Shown here piece by piece: positions 8,301 through 17,341 of a stretch of 60,966 nt of DNA; position 1 is the stretch's first letter; each line of letters opens with the position of its first letter. The position numbers and the translations under genes were made by a program. The DNA is from Rhodocyclaceae bacterium (GTDB lineage Bacteria; Pseudomonadota; Gammaproteobacteria; Burkholderiales; Rhodocyclaceae). The notes below the pieces were generated by a model. That model had not been told where the DNA came from, searched no databases, and worked only from the letters and a program-made list of their open reading frames with translations. The DNA lies in contig JAOAHQ010000001.1 of the NCBI GenBank assembly GCA_026415155.1, positions 1 to 60,966 of the forward strand, written 5' to 3'.

Positions 8301-9111
8301 CAGCACTCTGGCGCGCATAAAGCGGCAGGATTTCGAGCCCTGGCGAGTGGTGTTTCCTGAGCGCCTCGGCCGCTTCCCTGATCTCGCGCTCGCCAGGCAG
8401 GAACACCAGCACGTCGCCGGGGCCGGTACGGTGCGCCTCCTCGAGCGCTTCGACGATCGCGTCGTTGAGATCGACGTCTTTTTTCTCGTCGAAGGGGCGG
8501 TAGCGAATCTCGATCGGATAGAGGCGGCCCGAGACTTCGATCACCGGCGCGTCATCGAAATGTTTCGAGAAGCGCTCGGCATCGAGGGTCGCCGAGGTGA
8601 TGATCAGTTTCAGGTCGTGCCGTCTCGCCAGCACCGACTTCAAATAGCCGAGCAGGAAGTCGATGTTGAGGCTCCGCTCGTGCGCTTCATCAATGATCAG
8701 CGTGTCGTAGGCTTTGAGCAGCGGATCATTCTGCGTCTCGGCGAGCAAAATGCCATCCGTCATCAGCTTGATGAAACTTTCGGGTGAGGTGCGGTCGGTG
8801 AAGCGGATCTTGTAGCCGACATAGCGGCCAAGCTCCGATTTCAGTTCCTGCGCAATGCGGCTGGCGGTCGCGCGCGCGGCGATGCGCCGCGGCTGGGTGT
8901 GGCCGATGTAGCCTTTGAGCCCCCGGCCGATGTCGAGGCAGATCTTCGGCAATTGCGTGGTCTTGCCCGAGCCGGTCTCGCCGCAGACGACGACGACCGG
9001 GTGCTGCGCGATCGCCTGCGCGATCTCGGCCCGGCGGAGATTGACGGGCAGATTCTCGTCAAAAGAGATGGGCGGGAGAGCGGCGCGGCGGGCCTCAAAA
9101 TCGAAACGCAT
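5371..9111 (-). CDS. hrpA: ATP-dependent RNA helicase HrpA (DEAH family)
   Basis: Superfamily 2 DEAH-box helicase implicated in mRNA processing and resolving stalled ribosomes. The 1246-residue protein shows Walker A GETGSGKTTQ, the DEAH box in IIDEAHERSLN, ITSATLD (motif III) and QRAGRCGR (motif VI). The helicase-associated and OB-fold regions follow, and then the long DUF3418 C-terminal region typical of HrpA (E. coli is about 1300). It is intact and first in a three-gene unit. Two copies of the dispersed 20-bp repeat lie inside it (6236-6255 and 8619-8638), in two different reading frames. Confidence 0.95.
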   Translation of the reverse strand: MRFDFEARRAALPPISFDENLPVNLRRAEIAQAIAQHPVVVVCGETGSGKTTQLPKICLDIGRGLKGYIGHTQPRRIAARATASRIAQELKSELGRYVGYKIRFTDRTSPESFIKLMTDGILLAETQNDPLLKAYDTLIIDEAHERSLNIDFLLGYLKSVLARRHDLKLIITSATLDAERFSKHFDDAPVIEVSGRLYPIEIRYRPFDEKKDVDLNDAIVEALEEAHRTGPGDVLVFLPGEREIREAAEALRKHHSPGLEILPLYARQSAEEQARVFAPHQGRRVVLATNVAETSLTVPGIRYVIDTGLARIKRYSPRNKVEQLQVEAISQAAANQRAGRCGRVSAGVCFRLYSEEDFQKRPRYTDPEILRSSLAGVILRMKSLRLGDVEEFPFLERPAPRMIADGYQLLAELGALDEATKELTPIGRELAKLPLDPKIGRMLIAARDFGCLKEMLVIASALSVQDPRERPQEQAAAADQAHAKWKDEKSEFLSYLKLWAAADEVWRHQSSSKQKQWCRQNFLHWLRMREWRDVHGQLMTLAHEHGWKENQVAASYEAIHKALLTGLLGHIGLINEEDKNYLGARGIKFWIHPSSSLAKKAGRWIVAAELVETSRLFARCIAKIEPEWLEEVGAHLIRRYVYEPHWEKNAGQVVAYERVTLHGLTLHAKRRIHFGPKDPKLAREIMIRGALVEGQVTDEWLKKWKFLQHYQRLKAEIERLEHKARRPDVLVDDALVFAFFDARIPPGIYSLAAFDHWRREAERENPQLLFLEKDQLMRHEAAGITTAAFPPYFEHRGQKFKLSYKHDPGAADDGVTLALPLAALNQLPATRLEWLVPGLLKEKVVALLKTLPQKYRHRVQPLEAFAEDFCALEHDRDEPLVKALTRAIEERIALKLPLDALRPGELPAHLSMNYRLLDEHGATLAMSRNLAELRARFGERVAQAFAAAEVAKVGAGETAPSAQKSTAWTFGTLPELVEVEVGGRSVIGFAALVDAGDGVRLSAFDTEEKAAAEHRKGLARLFALQLKPQVQAIEKLPELRAMALQFMPFGSEKELKEQLVAATLERTCLMAPLPTDEASFDARREAAKGRVLLVAQEIVRLLGQILAEYGALQKKLAPVQKTFPQVHADIAAQLAEILPKRFLIETPWERLQHLPRYLKAASLRLDKLRNDPARDERLMKEWQALAQPWAREWHAMKKAGQTDPFLQEFRWLLEELRVALFAQELKTPSPVSVKRLQKMWQGRVRG
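6236..6255 (-). repeat. Dispersed 20-bp repeat, copy 2 (inside hrpA)
   Basis: Exact match to the consensus on the coding strand of hrpA, preceded by GAAA. It is read as KVGAGETA. Confidence 0.85.
8619..8638 (-). repeat. Dispersed 20-bp repeat, copy 3 (inside hrpA)
   Basis: One mismatch to the consensus (TCGGTGCT for TCGGCGCT), on the coding strand. It is read as KSVLARRH, a different frame from the other hrpA copy. The surrounding residues align to the conserved helicase segment before ITSAT without a length change. Confidence 0.7.
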
Positions 9112-9122
9112 GGCGCATTATC

Positions 9123-9153
9123 CCACGAAGCTCGTGCTACACTGGATTCGTGG
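9123..9153. promoter_or_regulatory. Probable autoregulatory operator/promoter of the VapBC-type pair
   Basis: A 7-bp inverted repeat CCACGAA (9123-9129) / TTCGTGG (9147-9153) brackets a -10-like TACACT (9138-9143), about 30 bases before the antitoxin start. Toxin-antitoxin operons commonly bind their own promoter at such sites. Its use here is inferred. Confidence 0.45.
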
Positions 9154-9173
9154 ATCAAGATGGAGATGGTGCC

Positions 9174-9434
9174 ATGCCCAATCTGACCATTACGACCGAT
9201 GAGGAAACCCTGCGCTGGGCGCGTATCGAGGCCGCCAAGCGTGGCATCAGCGTCTCGAAACTCGTCGGGGAGCTGCTCGCCGAGCAGCGCAAGAAAAGCG
9301 AGGAGTATCAGCGCGCGCTCGCGGAATATTTGGCAAGCCCCCCTTGGCCCCTGCCGGAAGAACCGCCGCGTGCCGATGGGCGGCTCTGGCCGACGCGCGA
9401 GGAAATTTATGATCGCGCCATCTTCAAGAAATGA
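9174..9434 (+). CDS. Antitoxin of a PIN-domain toxin-antitoxin pair
   Basis: Protein of 86 residues directly upstream of a PIN-domain toxin, which it overlaps by 4 bases (ATGA). The N-terminus (MPNLTITTDEETLRWARIEA) and RGISVSKLVGELL resemble a ribbon-helix-helix DNA-binding domain. The C-terminal half is a flexible toxin-binding tail with Trp and Pro. The ATG at 9174 is chosen because a GGAGATGG ribosome site precedes it. A GTG at 9150 would add eight residues. It should neutralise the toxin and repress its own promoter, where an inverted repeat is present. Confidence 0.8.
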   Translation: MPNLTITTDEETLRWARIEAAKRGISVSKLVGELLAEQRKKSEEYQRALAEYLASPPWPLPEEPPRADGRLWPTREEIYDRAIFKK

Positions 9435-9879
9435 ACCTCGTCTTTCTCGACACCAACATCCTGATCTACCGGCGTGACCCGCGTCACCAGGAAAAACAGC
9501 GCATCGCCTATGCCTGGATTGCGGCGCTCGGCAAGCAATTTCGCGGCCGGCTCTCTTGGCAGGTGCTGCAGGAATTCTACAGCGTCGCCACCCGGAAACT
9601 CGCCGCCCTGGGCCTCGACCCCCAACTTGCCCAATCCGATGTACGCCTGCTTTCCCGCTGGCAGCCGGCCGAACCCGACCTCTTGCTCTGCGAATCCGCC
9701 TGGTCGCTCGCCGACCGCTATGGCTTCGCCTGGTGGGATGCGCTGATCGTTGCCGCCGCGCTGCGCCAGGAATGCACGCTTTTACTTTCCGAAGACTTGC
9801 AACACAATCTCGTCGTGGACGGGCGCCTGACGATCATCAACCCCTTCGCGCCCGACGCCCCCTTGCCTCCAGACGCATC

Positions 9880-9883
<4 letters not shown>
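9431..9883 (+). CDS. vapC: PIN-domain ribonuclease toxin (VapC family)
   Basis: A 150-residue PIN-domain protein with acidic residues at the expected places: FLDTNILIY at the N-terminus, the central conserved Glu in LQEFYSV, and [10 protein letters not shown] plus LLSEDLQ near the C-terminus. Family members cleave specific RNAs, often tRNA. All four acidic positions look present, so the nuclease appears active. Its TGA overlaps the ATG of glnS, which places an essential aminoacyl-tRNA synthetase gene in the same translational chain as the toxin. Confidence 0.87.
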
Positions 9884-11553
<1,670 letters not shown>

Positions 11554-11558
11554 GGGAA

Positions 11559-12386
11559 ATGAAATTCACCGAACTGCTCGCCGGCGCCTGGGCGAAGAAC
11601 GATTCGCTCCTGTGCGTCGGCCTCGATCCGGATCCGGCGAAATTCCCGCCGCACCTCAAGGACAAGCCCGACCGCATCTATCGCTTTTGCACCGCGATCG
11701 TCGATGCCACGGCCGATCTCGTCTGCGCCTTCAAACCCCAGATCGCCTACTTCGCCGCGCGCCGCGCCGAAGCCGAGCTCGAGGCGATCATCCATCACAT
11801 CCACGAATTCCATCCCGGCATTCCGGTGATCCTCGATGCCAAGCGCGGCGACATCGGCCCCACCGCCGAGCAGTATGCGATCGAAGCCTTCGAGCGCTAC
11901 AAGGCCGACGCGGTGACCGTGAACCCCTACATGGGCCGCGACTCGCTCGAGCCTTGGCTTGCCTACGCAGACAAAGGGGTGATCCTGTTGTGCCGCACCT
12001 CCAACCCTGGCGGCAGCGACCTCCAAGCCCTCGAAGTCGGCGCCAGCAGGACGGCACTCTTCGAGCGCGTCGCCGAGAAAGTCGCCAAAGAATGGAACAC
12101 GACAGGGCAGTGCGGCCTCGTCGTCGGCGCGACCTTCCCCCAGGAGCTCGCCCGCGTGCGCGCGATCGTCGGCGACATGCCGCTCCTCGTGCCCGGCATC
12201 GGCGCGCAAGGCGGCGACATCTCAGCGACCGTGAAGGCCGGCCAGACGGCGGCCGGCACCGGGCTCATCATCAATTCCTCGCGCGCCATCCTCTATGCCG
12301 GGCAAGGCGAAGATTTCGCGCAGGCCGCGCGCGGGGCCGCGCTGGAAACCCGTGACACGATCAACCGTTACCGCAAGGAGACATGA
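11559..12386 (+). CDS. pyrF: Orotidine 5'-phosphate decarboxylase (type 2)
   Basis: Converts OMP to UMP, the last step of pyrimidine synthesis. The 275-residue length and motifs ([18 protein letters not shown], the catalytic [40 protein letters not shown]) identify the longer type 2 enzyme. AAGGGA just before the ATG serves as the ribosome site. The segment [13 protein letters not shown] (12036-12055) is encoded by a diverged copy of the dispersed 20-bp repeat. Confidence 0.96.
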   Translation: MKFTELLAGAWAKNDSLLCVGLDPDPAKFPPHLKDKPDRIYRFCTAIVDATADLVCAFKPQIAYFAARRAEAELEAIIHHIHEFHPGIPVILDAKRGDIGPTAEQYAIEAFERYKADAVTVNPYMGRDSLEPWLAYADKGVILLCRTSNPGGSDLQALEVGASRTALFERVAEKVAKEWNTTGQCGLVVGATFPQELARVRAIVGDMPLLVPGIGAQGGDISATVKAGQTAAGTGLIINSSRAILYAGQGEDFAQAARGAALETRDTINRYRKET

Positions 12387-12387
12387 A

Positions 12388-12591
12388 ATGGCTGGCGGCT
12401 GGGGATGCCCGCACGAAGTGAATGACCGCTGCACGAAGATCCAGAACCTGCCCTGCGATCCCGGCATGAAGGGCTGCGTGCTCGCCGGGCGTTTCGTCTT
12501 CGCCAATGAAGAGAAGAACCAGCGCCTGCGCGAGAAAGCAGCGCGCCAAACCAAGACCGCGAACGATGACGAATCAGCAATGCATCCATGA
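12388..12591 (+). CDS. Small cysteine-containing conserved protein, function unknown
   Basis: A 67-residue protein one base after pyrF and overlapping the ppk2 start by 4 bases (ATGA). Four cysteines lie in the first half (WGCPHE, DRC, LPC, KGC), a pattern that could bind a metal. The second half is a basic, charged helix. There is no signal peptide or membrane segment. I do not recognise a family with a known function. Tight packing in the operon and the ordered Cys pattern support it being a real gene. Confidence 0.65.
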   Translation: MAGGWGCPHEVNDRCTKIQNLPCDPGMKGCVLAGRFVFANEEKNQRLREKAARQTKTANDDESAMHP

Positions 12592-13724
12592 AACCCACCG
12601 CGAAACCTTCCTCCGTTGCCACTGACAAACCGCGCCGGCCGCGCCGCGCGAGCGATCCAGGCACGCCCGCGGCGCGCGAGGCCCCTCGGCCGGTGAGCGC
12701 CGGCGACATCGGCCCGACCGACTCGCAAGCCCACATCGAGGCCCACGCCGTCAGCGAGGCCGTCGATGCCGCGCAAACGGCGCGGCTTGCGGCAATGCGC
12801 GATCTGCTCTCGGGGCTCGAGCCCAAGGAGGCGAGAAGCCTCTTGCGCGTGCTCCTCAAGGAAAAGCAGCTCGAAATCGACCAGGCGGGCAATCCCGACC
12901 TCGAGCTGTCTCCCGACTGGCGCGAGGGCGGCTACCCTTACAAGAACCTGATGACGCGCCGCAATTACGAGCGGCAGAAATACCGCCTGCAGGTCGAGCT
13001 CCTGAAGCTCCAGGCCTGGGTCAAGGAAACAGGCCAGCGCGTCGTGATCCTGTTCGAAGGCCGCGATGCGGCTGGCAAGGGCGGCACGATCAAGCGCTTC
13101 ATGGAGCACCTGAACCCGCGCGGCGCGCGCGTCGTGGCGCTCGAAAAGCCGTCCGAGATCGAGCGCGGCCAGTGGTATTTCCAGCGCTATGTGCAGCACC
13201 TGCCGACCGCCGGCGAAATCGTGCTGTTCGACCGTTCCTGGTACAACCGCGCCGGGGTGGAGCGCGTCATGGGCTTTTGCACCGAGGCCGAATACCAGGA
13301 ATTCATGCGCCAATGCCCGGAATTCGAGCGCATGCTGGTACGGCAGGGCATTCACCTGATCAAGTTCTGGTTCTCGGTCTCGCGCGAGGAGCAGCGCCGC
13401 CGCTTCAAGGAGCGGCGCGTGCACCCCCTGAAACAGTGGAAGCTTTCGCCGATCGATCTCGCCTCGCTCGACAAGTGGGACGAATACACCAAGGCGAAGG
13501 AGGCGATGTTCTTCTATACCGACACCGCCGATGCGCCTTGGACGGTGATCAAGTCCGACTGCAAGAAGCGCGCGCGGCTGCAGGCAATGCGCTACGTGCT
13601 GCATCGCCTGCCCTACACGAACAAGGATCCCGAACGCATCGGGCCGCTCGATCCCCTGATCGTCGGCCGCGCCAACGTGGTCTATGAGCGCGGCGAGCAT
13701 CAACTCAACGTTCCCATCCTTTGA
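12588..13724 (+). CDS. ppk2: Polyphosphate kinase 2 family protein
   Basis: PPK2 enzymes transfer phosphate between polyphosphate and nucleotides, usually favouring nucleotide phosphorylation. After about 80 residues of Pro/Ala-rich N-terminus, the catalytic domain shows Walker A FEGRDAAGKGGTIKR, Walker B with lid FDRSWYNRAGVERVMGF, and the conserved KFWFSVSREEQRRRF and SPIDLASLDKWDEYTKAKE. The layout fits class I PPK2 (378 residues). Together with the phasin it suggests a storage lifestyle with both PHA and polyphosphate (inference). Start ATG overlaps the preceding gene. Confidence 0.93.
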   Translation: MKPTAKPSSVATDKPRRPRRASDPGTPAAREAPRPVSAGDIGPTDSQAHIEAHAVSEAVDAAQTARLAAMRDLLSGLEPKEARSLLRVLLKEKQLEIDQAGNPDLELSPDWREGGYPYKNLMTRRNYERQKYRLQVELLKLQAWVKETGQRVVILFEGRDAAGKGGTIKRFMEHLNPRGARVVALEKPSEIERGQWYFQRYVQHLPTAGEIVLFDRSWYNRAGVERVMGFCTEAEYQEFMRQCPEFERMLVRQGIHLIKFWFSVSREEQRRRFKERRVHPLKQWKLSPIDLASLDKWDEYTKAKEAMFFYTDTADAPWTVIKSDCKKRARLQAMRYVLHRLPYTNKDPERIGPLDPLIVGRANVVYERGEHQLNVPIL

Positions 13725-13736
13725 GAGGAATCTCCC

Positions 13737-14840
13737 ATGGCCGACTTGCTCGCCCTCTTGCAGCCGCGCGTCCATGACCGCGACAGCCTGCAGGAATTCA
13801 TCGAGGACCTCGAAGACCAGACGCCCGGCATCGAGCGCGACATCGCCGCCTTGCGCCGCGATCCCACCGATCGGGCGCTGATCGCGCGGCTGTTCCGCGC
13901 CATTCACACGATCAAGGGCGATGCCGCGATCACCAAGGTCGAGGTCGGCGTGATGATCTGCCATCCGATCGAATCCCTGCTGGCGCGCTGCCGCGATGGC
14001 GAGATCGTCTTCTCGAACCTGCTCGCCGAGGCGATCCTGCTCGCGCTCGACCGGCTCGAGCTGACCACCGAGGCGCTGGCCTCCGGCCGGCCGGTCGAAC
14101 ACCTCAAGCTGCCCGAACTCGTCGGCGGGCTCGAAGGCATGGCCAAAGCGCCGGCCGAAGAACTCGCCGCACGCGCCGCCCGCACCATCGAAGCCGTGAC
14201 GGGCTTCAAGCCGCTCGTGACCGACAGCGAAACCGCCCTGGCCGCCGTGCCGCAAGCGACGCCCACCGATCGCGCCGGCGACCTGCGCTTCTTCCATGCG
14301 CTTGCCTTGCAGCTCGAAGCGCGCTCGCCGCTCTTCAAGGGCCGCACCGAGCGCATCCTGAAGCTTGCGCTCGACACCAATGCCGCGGCCGGCCACCCCG
14401 TCGATCCGGTACAGCTCGAAGCGGCCGTCTATATGCACGACGTCGGCATGATGTTCGCGCCCGAATCGGTCTGGCTCAAGGTCGGCAAACTGAGCGACGA
14501 GGATCGCCGGCAGCTCCACGAACACCCCGGCCAGGCGGCCGGCCTGCTCGTGCGCATGCCTGGCTGGCAGCCCGCAGCCGAGATGGTGTTGCAACACCAC
14601 GAAATGCCGGATGGCGGCGGCTATCCGGCCGGGCTCAAGGCCGAGGCGATCTGCCCGGGCGCGAAGATTCTCGCCATCGTCGATGCCTTCGAGGCCGTCA
14701 CCTTGAAGCACAGCCATCGCGGCGAGAACCGCTCCTTGATCCGCGCCATCGCCGAAATCAACGCCTGCGACAACCAGTTTGCCGCCGAGTGGATCGGCCC
14801 TTTCAATGCGGTGATTCGCAAGATGGTCGAGGCGGGCTAA
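13737..14840 (+). CDS. Hpt domain plus HD-GYP phosphodiesterase-type protein
   Basis: A 367-residue signalling protein. Residues about 20-110 look like a histidine phosphotransfer (Hpt) domain, with the phospho-acceptor segment LFRAIHTIKGDAA. Residues about 185-350 form an HD-GYP domain with the HD motif YMHDVGM and the GYP motif in DGGGYPAGLK, so c-di-GMP hydrolysis is plausible. There is no receiver domain, which is usually the partner of HD-GYP, so phosphate must arrive from another protein. Just upstream GAGAGGAA gives a good ribosome site. The stop codon is also the left target duplication of the element that follows. Confidence 0.85.
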   Translation: MADLLALLQPRVHDRDSLQEFIEDLEDQTPGIERDIAALRRDPTDRALIARLFRAIHTIKGDAAITKVEVGVMICHPIESLLARCRDGEIVFSNLLAEAILLALDRLELTTEALASGRPVEHLKLPELVGGLEGMAKAPAEELAARAARTIEAVTGFKPLVTDSETALAAVPQATPTDRAGDLRFFHALALQLEARSPLFKGRTERILKLALDTNAAAGHPVDPVQLEAAVYMHDVGMMFAPESVWLKVGKLSDEDRRQLHEHPGQAAGLLVRMPGWQPAAEMVLQHHEMPDGGGYPAGLKAEAICPGAKILAIVDAFEAVTLKHSHRGENRSLIRAIAEINACDNQFAAEWIGPFNAVIRKMVEAG

Positions 14841-14984
14841 GGAAACGCTGAATAAATCTGCTGCGCGGTCAGATGGCTGCGTTCTCCGGTGCTCGCTCCC
14901 TCGCCTAACTCCTGTTATGTCTCGGTCGCTGCGCTCCGTGCGCCTTGCCCTCCGCCCGCTCGCGACGATTTCTTCAGCATTTCC
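14841..14984. mobile_element. 144-bp MITE-like element with 18-bp terminal inverted repeats
   Basis: The left end GGAAACGCTGAATAAATC (14841-14858) is matched by the inverted right end at 14967-14984 (16 of 18 identical). Both ends are flanked by the tetranucleotide CTAA (14837-14840 and 14985-14988), a likely target duplication. No coding sequence lies inside. The size and ends fit a non-autonomous miniature transposable element. It inserted exactly at the end of the HD-GYP gene, whose TAA lies in the duplication. Confidence 0.75.
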
Positions 14985-14995
14985 CTAAGGCGCGT

Positions 14996-15015
14996 GCCGT
15001 CCCGCCAGCGCCGAT
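14996..15015 (-). repeat. Dispersed 20-bp repeat, copy 4 (intergenic)
   Basis: Exact consensus match, preceded by AAAA on its own strand. It lies 11 bases beyond the MITE and just before the ccdAB promoter. Confidence 0.85.
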
Positions 15016-15028
15016 TTTTATCGCTGCT

Positions 15029-15071
15029 TTGACGCGCATTATGAATGCGCGTAAACTTTGCGCATTCATAA
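15029..15071 (+). promoter_or_regulatory. ccdAB promoter with overlapping operator
   Basis: A -35 box TTGACG (15029-15034) and a -10 box TAAACT (15052-15057) are 17 bases apart. A perfect 12-bp inverted repeat, TTATGAATGCGC (15039-15050) and GCGCATTCATAA (15060-15071), flanks the -10 box. This arrangement fits autorepression by the antitoxin-toxin complex, as established for ccd operons. Confidence 0.7.
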
Positions 15072-15091
15072 CGCAGATGGAGGAAGGGCTC

Positions 15092-15343
15092 ATGTCCGCA
15101 ACCAAGAAAGCCGCCAATCTGAGCATCCGCGCCGACCTGCTCGAAGAGGCGCGCGCCTACAAGATCAACCTCTCGCAGACGCTCGAAGCCGCGTTGGCGG
15201 CCGAGATCAAGAAGGAAAAAGAGCGCCGCTGGCTCGAGGAAAACCGCGCCGCCATCGAGGCGTATAACCGCGAGGTGGCCGAGCATGGCTTGTTCAGCGA
15301 CCGGTTTCGCACTTTCTGCCGCGAGAACGTCGAAGCCGACTGA
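15092..15343 (+). CDS. ccdA: Antitoxin CcdA
   Basis: An 83-residue antitoxin: ribbon-helix-helix N-terminus (NLSIRADLLEEARAYKINLSQ) and a C-terminal tail ending NREVAEHGLFSDRFRTF, which is the typical CcdB-binding segment of CcdA. The ATG is preceded by GGAGGAAGGG. It should bind the inverted repeat around its promoter. The toxin gene starts ten bases after its stop. The pair sits just beyond a MITE-like element between an HD-GYP gene and ettA, suggesting acquisition. Confidence 0.92.
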   Translation: MSATKKAANLSIRADLLEEARAYKINLSQTLEAALAAEIKKEKERRWLEENRAAIEAYNREVAEHGLFSDRFRTFCRENVEAD

Positions 15344-15352
15344 AATCGCCTC

Positions 15353-15670
15353 ATGCCGCAATTCGACGTTTATCGCAATCCCGACCGGGAAACGCAGGCA
15401 CGCATGCCGTATGTGGTCACCCTGCAATCGAGCCTCCTGTCAGATCTCGACCATCACGTCGTCGCTCCCTTGCGCATTGCCGAGGATGACTCCGTCGTTC
15501 CCATGTTGCGCCTGAACCCGATCGTCCTCATCGACGGGCAGCGCTTTCATCTTCGCATTCAGGACATTGCCGCCGTCCCGCGCCGCCTGCTCAAGACGCC
15601 TGTCGCCAACCTTTCATCTCAGCGCGAGGAAATCCTCGCCGCGATCGATTTTCTTTTCACTGGATTTTGA
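15353..15670 (+). CDS. ccdB: Gyrase-poisoning toxin CcdB
   Basis: A 105-residue CcdB homologue. Known CcdB traps DNA gyrase on cleaved DNA. Visible family features are the start MPQFDVYRNP, the strand PYVVTLQSSLL, LNPIVLIDGQRF and the C-terminal helix EEILAAIDFLFTGF ending in the residues that contact gyrase. Length and ends match F-plasmid CcdB (101), so it looks intact. It is followed three bases later by ettA. Confidence 0.92.
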   Translation: MPQFDVYRNPDRETQARMPYVVTLQSSLLSDLDHHVVAPLRIAEDDSVVPMLRLNPIVLIDGQRFHLRIQDIAAVPRRLLKTPVANLSSQREEILAAIDFLFTGF

Positions 15671-15673
15671 AAA

Positions 15674-17341
15674 ATGGCCCAATACGTCATGTCGATGCTC
15701 CGCGTGAGCAAAATCGTTCCCCCGAAGCGTCAGATCATCAAGGACATTTCGCTCTCCTTCTTCCCCGGCGCCAAGATCGGCCTGTTGGGCTTGAATGGCG
15801 CCGGCAAGTCGACGGTGCTCCGCATCATGGCCGGCGTCGACAAGGAATTCGAAGGCGAGGTGCAATGGCAGCCGGGCATCTCGATCGGCTATCTGCCCCA
15901 GGAGCCCGAGCTCGATCCCGACAAGACCGTGCGTCAGGAAGTCGAGGCGGGCCTGGGCGCAATCGTCGAGGCGCAGAAGAAGCTCGAAGAGATCTACGCC
16001 GCCTATGCCGAGCCCGATGCCGACTTCGACAAGCTCGCCGAAGAGCAGGCCAAATACGAGGCCATCCTCGCCACGGCGGGGGCGGACGTCGAAAACCAGA
16101 TGGAGATCGCCGCCGATGCCTTACGCCTGCCGCCGTGGGATGCCGTGATCAAGAACCTCTCGGGCGGCGAGAAGCGCCGTGTCGCGCTGTGCAAGCTCCT
16201 CCTGCAAAAGCCCGACATGCTGCTTTTGGATGAACCGACCAACCACCTCGACGCCGAGTCGGTCGAGTGGCTCGAGCAGTTCCTCGTGCGCTTTCCCGGC
16301 ACCGTGGTCGCGGTGACGCACGATCGCTACTTTCTGGATAACGCCGCCGAGTGGATTTTGGAGCTCGACCGCGGACAAGGCATTCCCTGGAAGGGCAACT
16401 ACTCCTCGTGGCTTGAGCAGAAGGAAGCGCGCCTTGAGCAGGAGCAAAAGCAGCTCGACGCGCACATGAAGGCGATGAAGCAGGAGCTCGAATGGGTGCG
16501 CTCGAACCCCAAGGCGCGCCAGGCCAAGTCCAAGGCGCGTCTGGCGCGCTACGAGGAGATGGCGAGCTTCGAGTATCAGAAGCGCAACGAAACGCAGGAG
16601 ATCTTCATCCCGCCCGGCGAGCGGCTCGGCAACGAGGTGATCGAGTTCAAGAACGTTAGCAAGGCCTACGGCGATCGCTTGCTGATCGACAACCTGTCGT
16701 TTCGCGTGCCGCCGGGCGCCATCGTCGGCATCATCGGCCCGAACGGCGCCGGCAAGTCGACGCTGTTTCGTATGATCCAGGGCCGCGAAAAACCCGATGC
16801 CGGCGAAATCGTCATCGGCCCGACGGTGAAGATCGCCGCGGTGGATCAATCGCGCGAAGGCTTGCCGAATGACAAGACCGTCTGGGAGGCGGTCTCGAAC
16901 GGCCAGGACATCCTCACCGTCGGCCGCTTCGAGATGAACTCGCGCGCTTATCTGTCGCGCTTCAACTTCAAGGGGGCGGATCAGCAAAAGATCGTCGGCA
17001 AGCTCTCGGGCGGCGAGCGCGGCCGGCTGCATCTGGCGAAGACCCTGATCCAGGGCGGCAACGTGCTCTTGCTGGATGAGCCCTCGAACGACCTCGACGT
17101 CGAAACCCTGCGCGCCTTGGAAGATGCCTTGCTCGAATTCGCCGGCAGCGTGCTGGTCATCTCGCACGATCGCTGGTTCCTCGACCGCATCGCGACGCAC
17201 ATCCTCGCCGCCGAAGGGGATTCGCAGTGGTTCTTCTTCGAGGGCAACTACCGCGAGTATGAGGAGGACAAGAAAAAGCGCCTCGGCGAAGAAGGCGCCA
17301 AGCCCCGCCGCCTGCGTTACAAGCCGATCAGCCGCGGATGA
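15674..17341 (+). CDS. ettA: Energy-dependent translational throttle protein EttA (ABC-F)
   Basis: Cytoplasmic ABC-F ATPase that binds the ribosomal E site and gates the first peptide bond according to energy charge. The 555 residues have two nucleotide-binding domains: Walker [10 protein letters not shown] and GPNGAGKST, signatures LSGGEKRR and LSGGERGR, and Walker [12 protein letters not shown] and [12 protein letters not shown] charged linker carrying the EttA-type arm lies between them (about 240-310). The length equals E. coli EttA (555). The stop overlaps the next start (ATGA). Confidence 0.96.
   Translation: MAQYVMSMLRVSKIVPPKRQIIKDISLSFFPGAKIGLLGLNGAGKSTVLRIMAGVDKEFEGEVQWQPGISIGYLPQEPELDPDKTVRQEVEAGLGAIVEAQKKLEEIYAAYAEPDADFDKLAEEQAKYEAILATAGADVENQMEIAADALRLPPWDAVIKNLSGGEKRRVALCKLLLQKPDMLLLDEPTNHLDAESVEWLEQFLVRFPGTVVAVTHDRYFLDNAAEWILELDRGQGIPWKGNYSSWLEQKEARLEQEQKQLDAHMKAMKQELEWVRSNPKARQAKSKARLARYEEMASFEYQKRNETQEIFIPPGERLGNEVIEFKNVSKAYGDRLLIDNLSFRVPPGAIVGIIGPNGAGKSTLFRMIQGREKPDAGEIVIGPTVKIAAVDQSREGLPNDKTVWEAVSNGQDILTVGRFEMNSRAYLSRFNFKGADQQKIVGKLSGGERGRLHLAKTLIQGGNVLLLDEPSNDLDVETLRALEDALLEFAGSVLVISHDRWFLDRIATHILAAEGDSQWFFFEGNYREYEEDKKKRLGEEGAKPRRLRYKPISRG

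Noticed and set aside
12222-14717. Long 831-codon open frame on the minus strand opposite ppk2 and the Hpt/HD-GYP gene
   Set aside because: It is antisense to clearly recognisable genes, has no family features and arises from the GC-rich codon usage of the sense genes.
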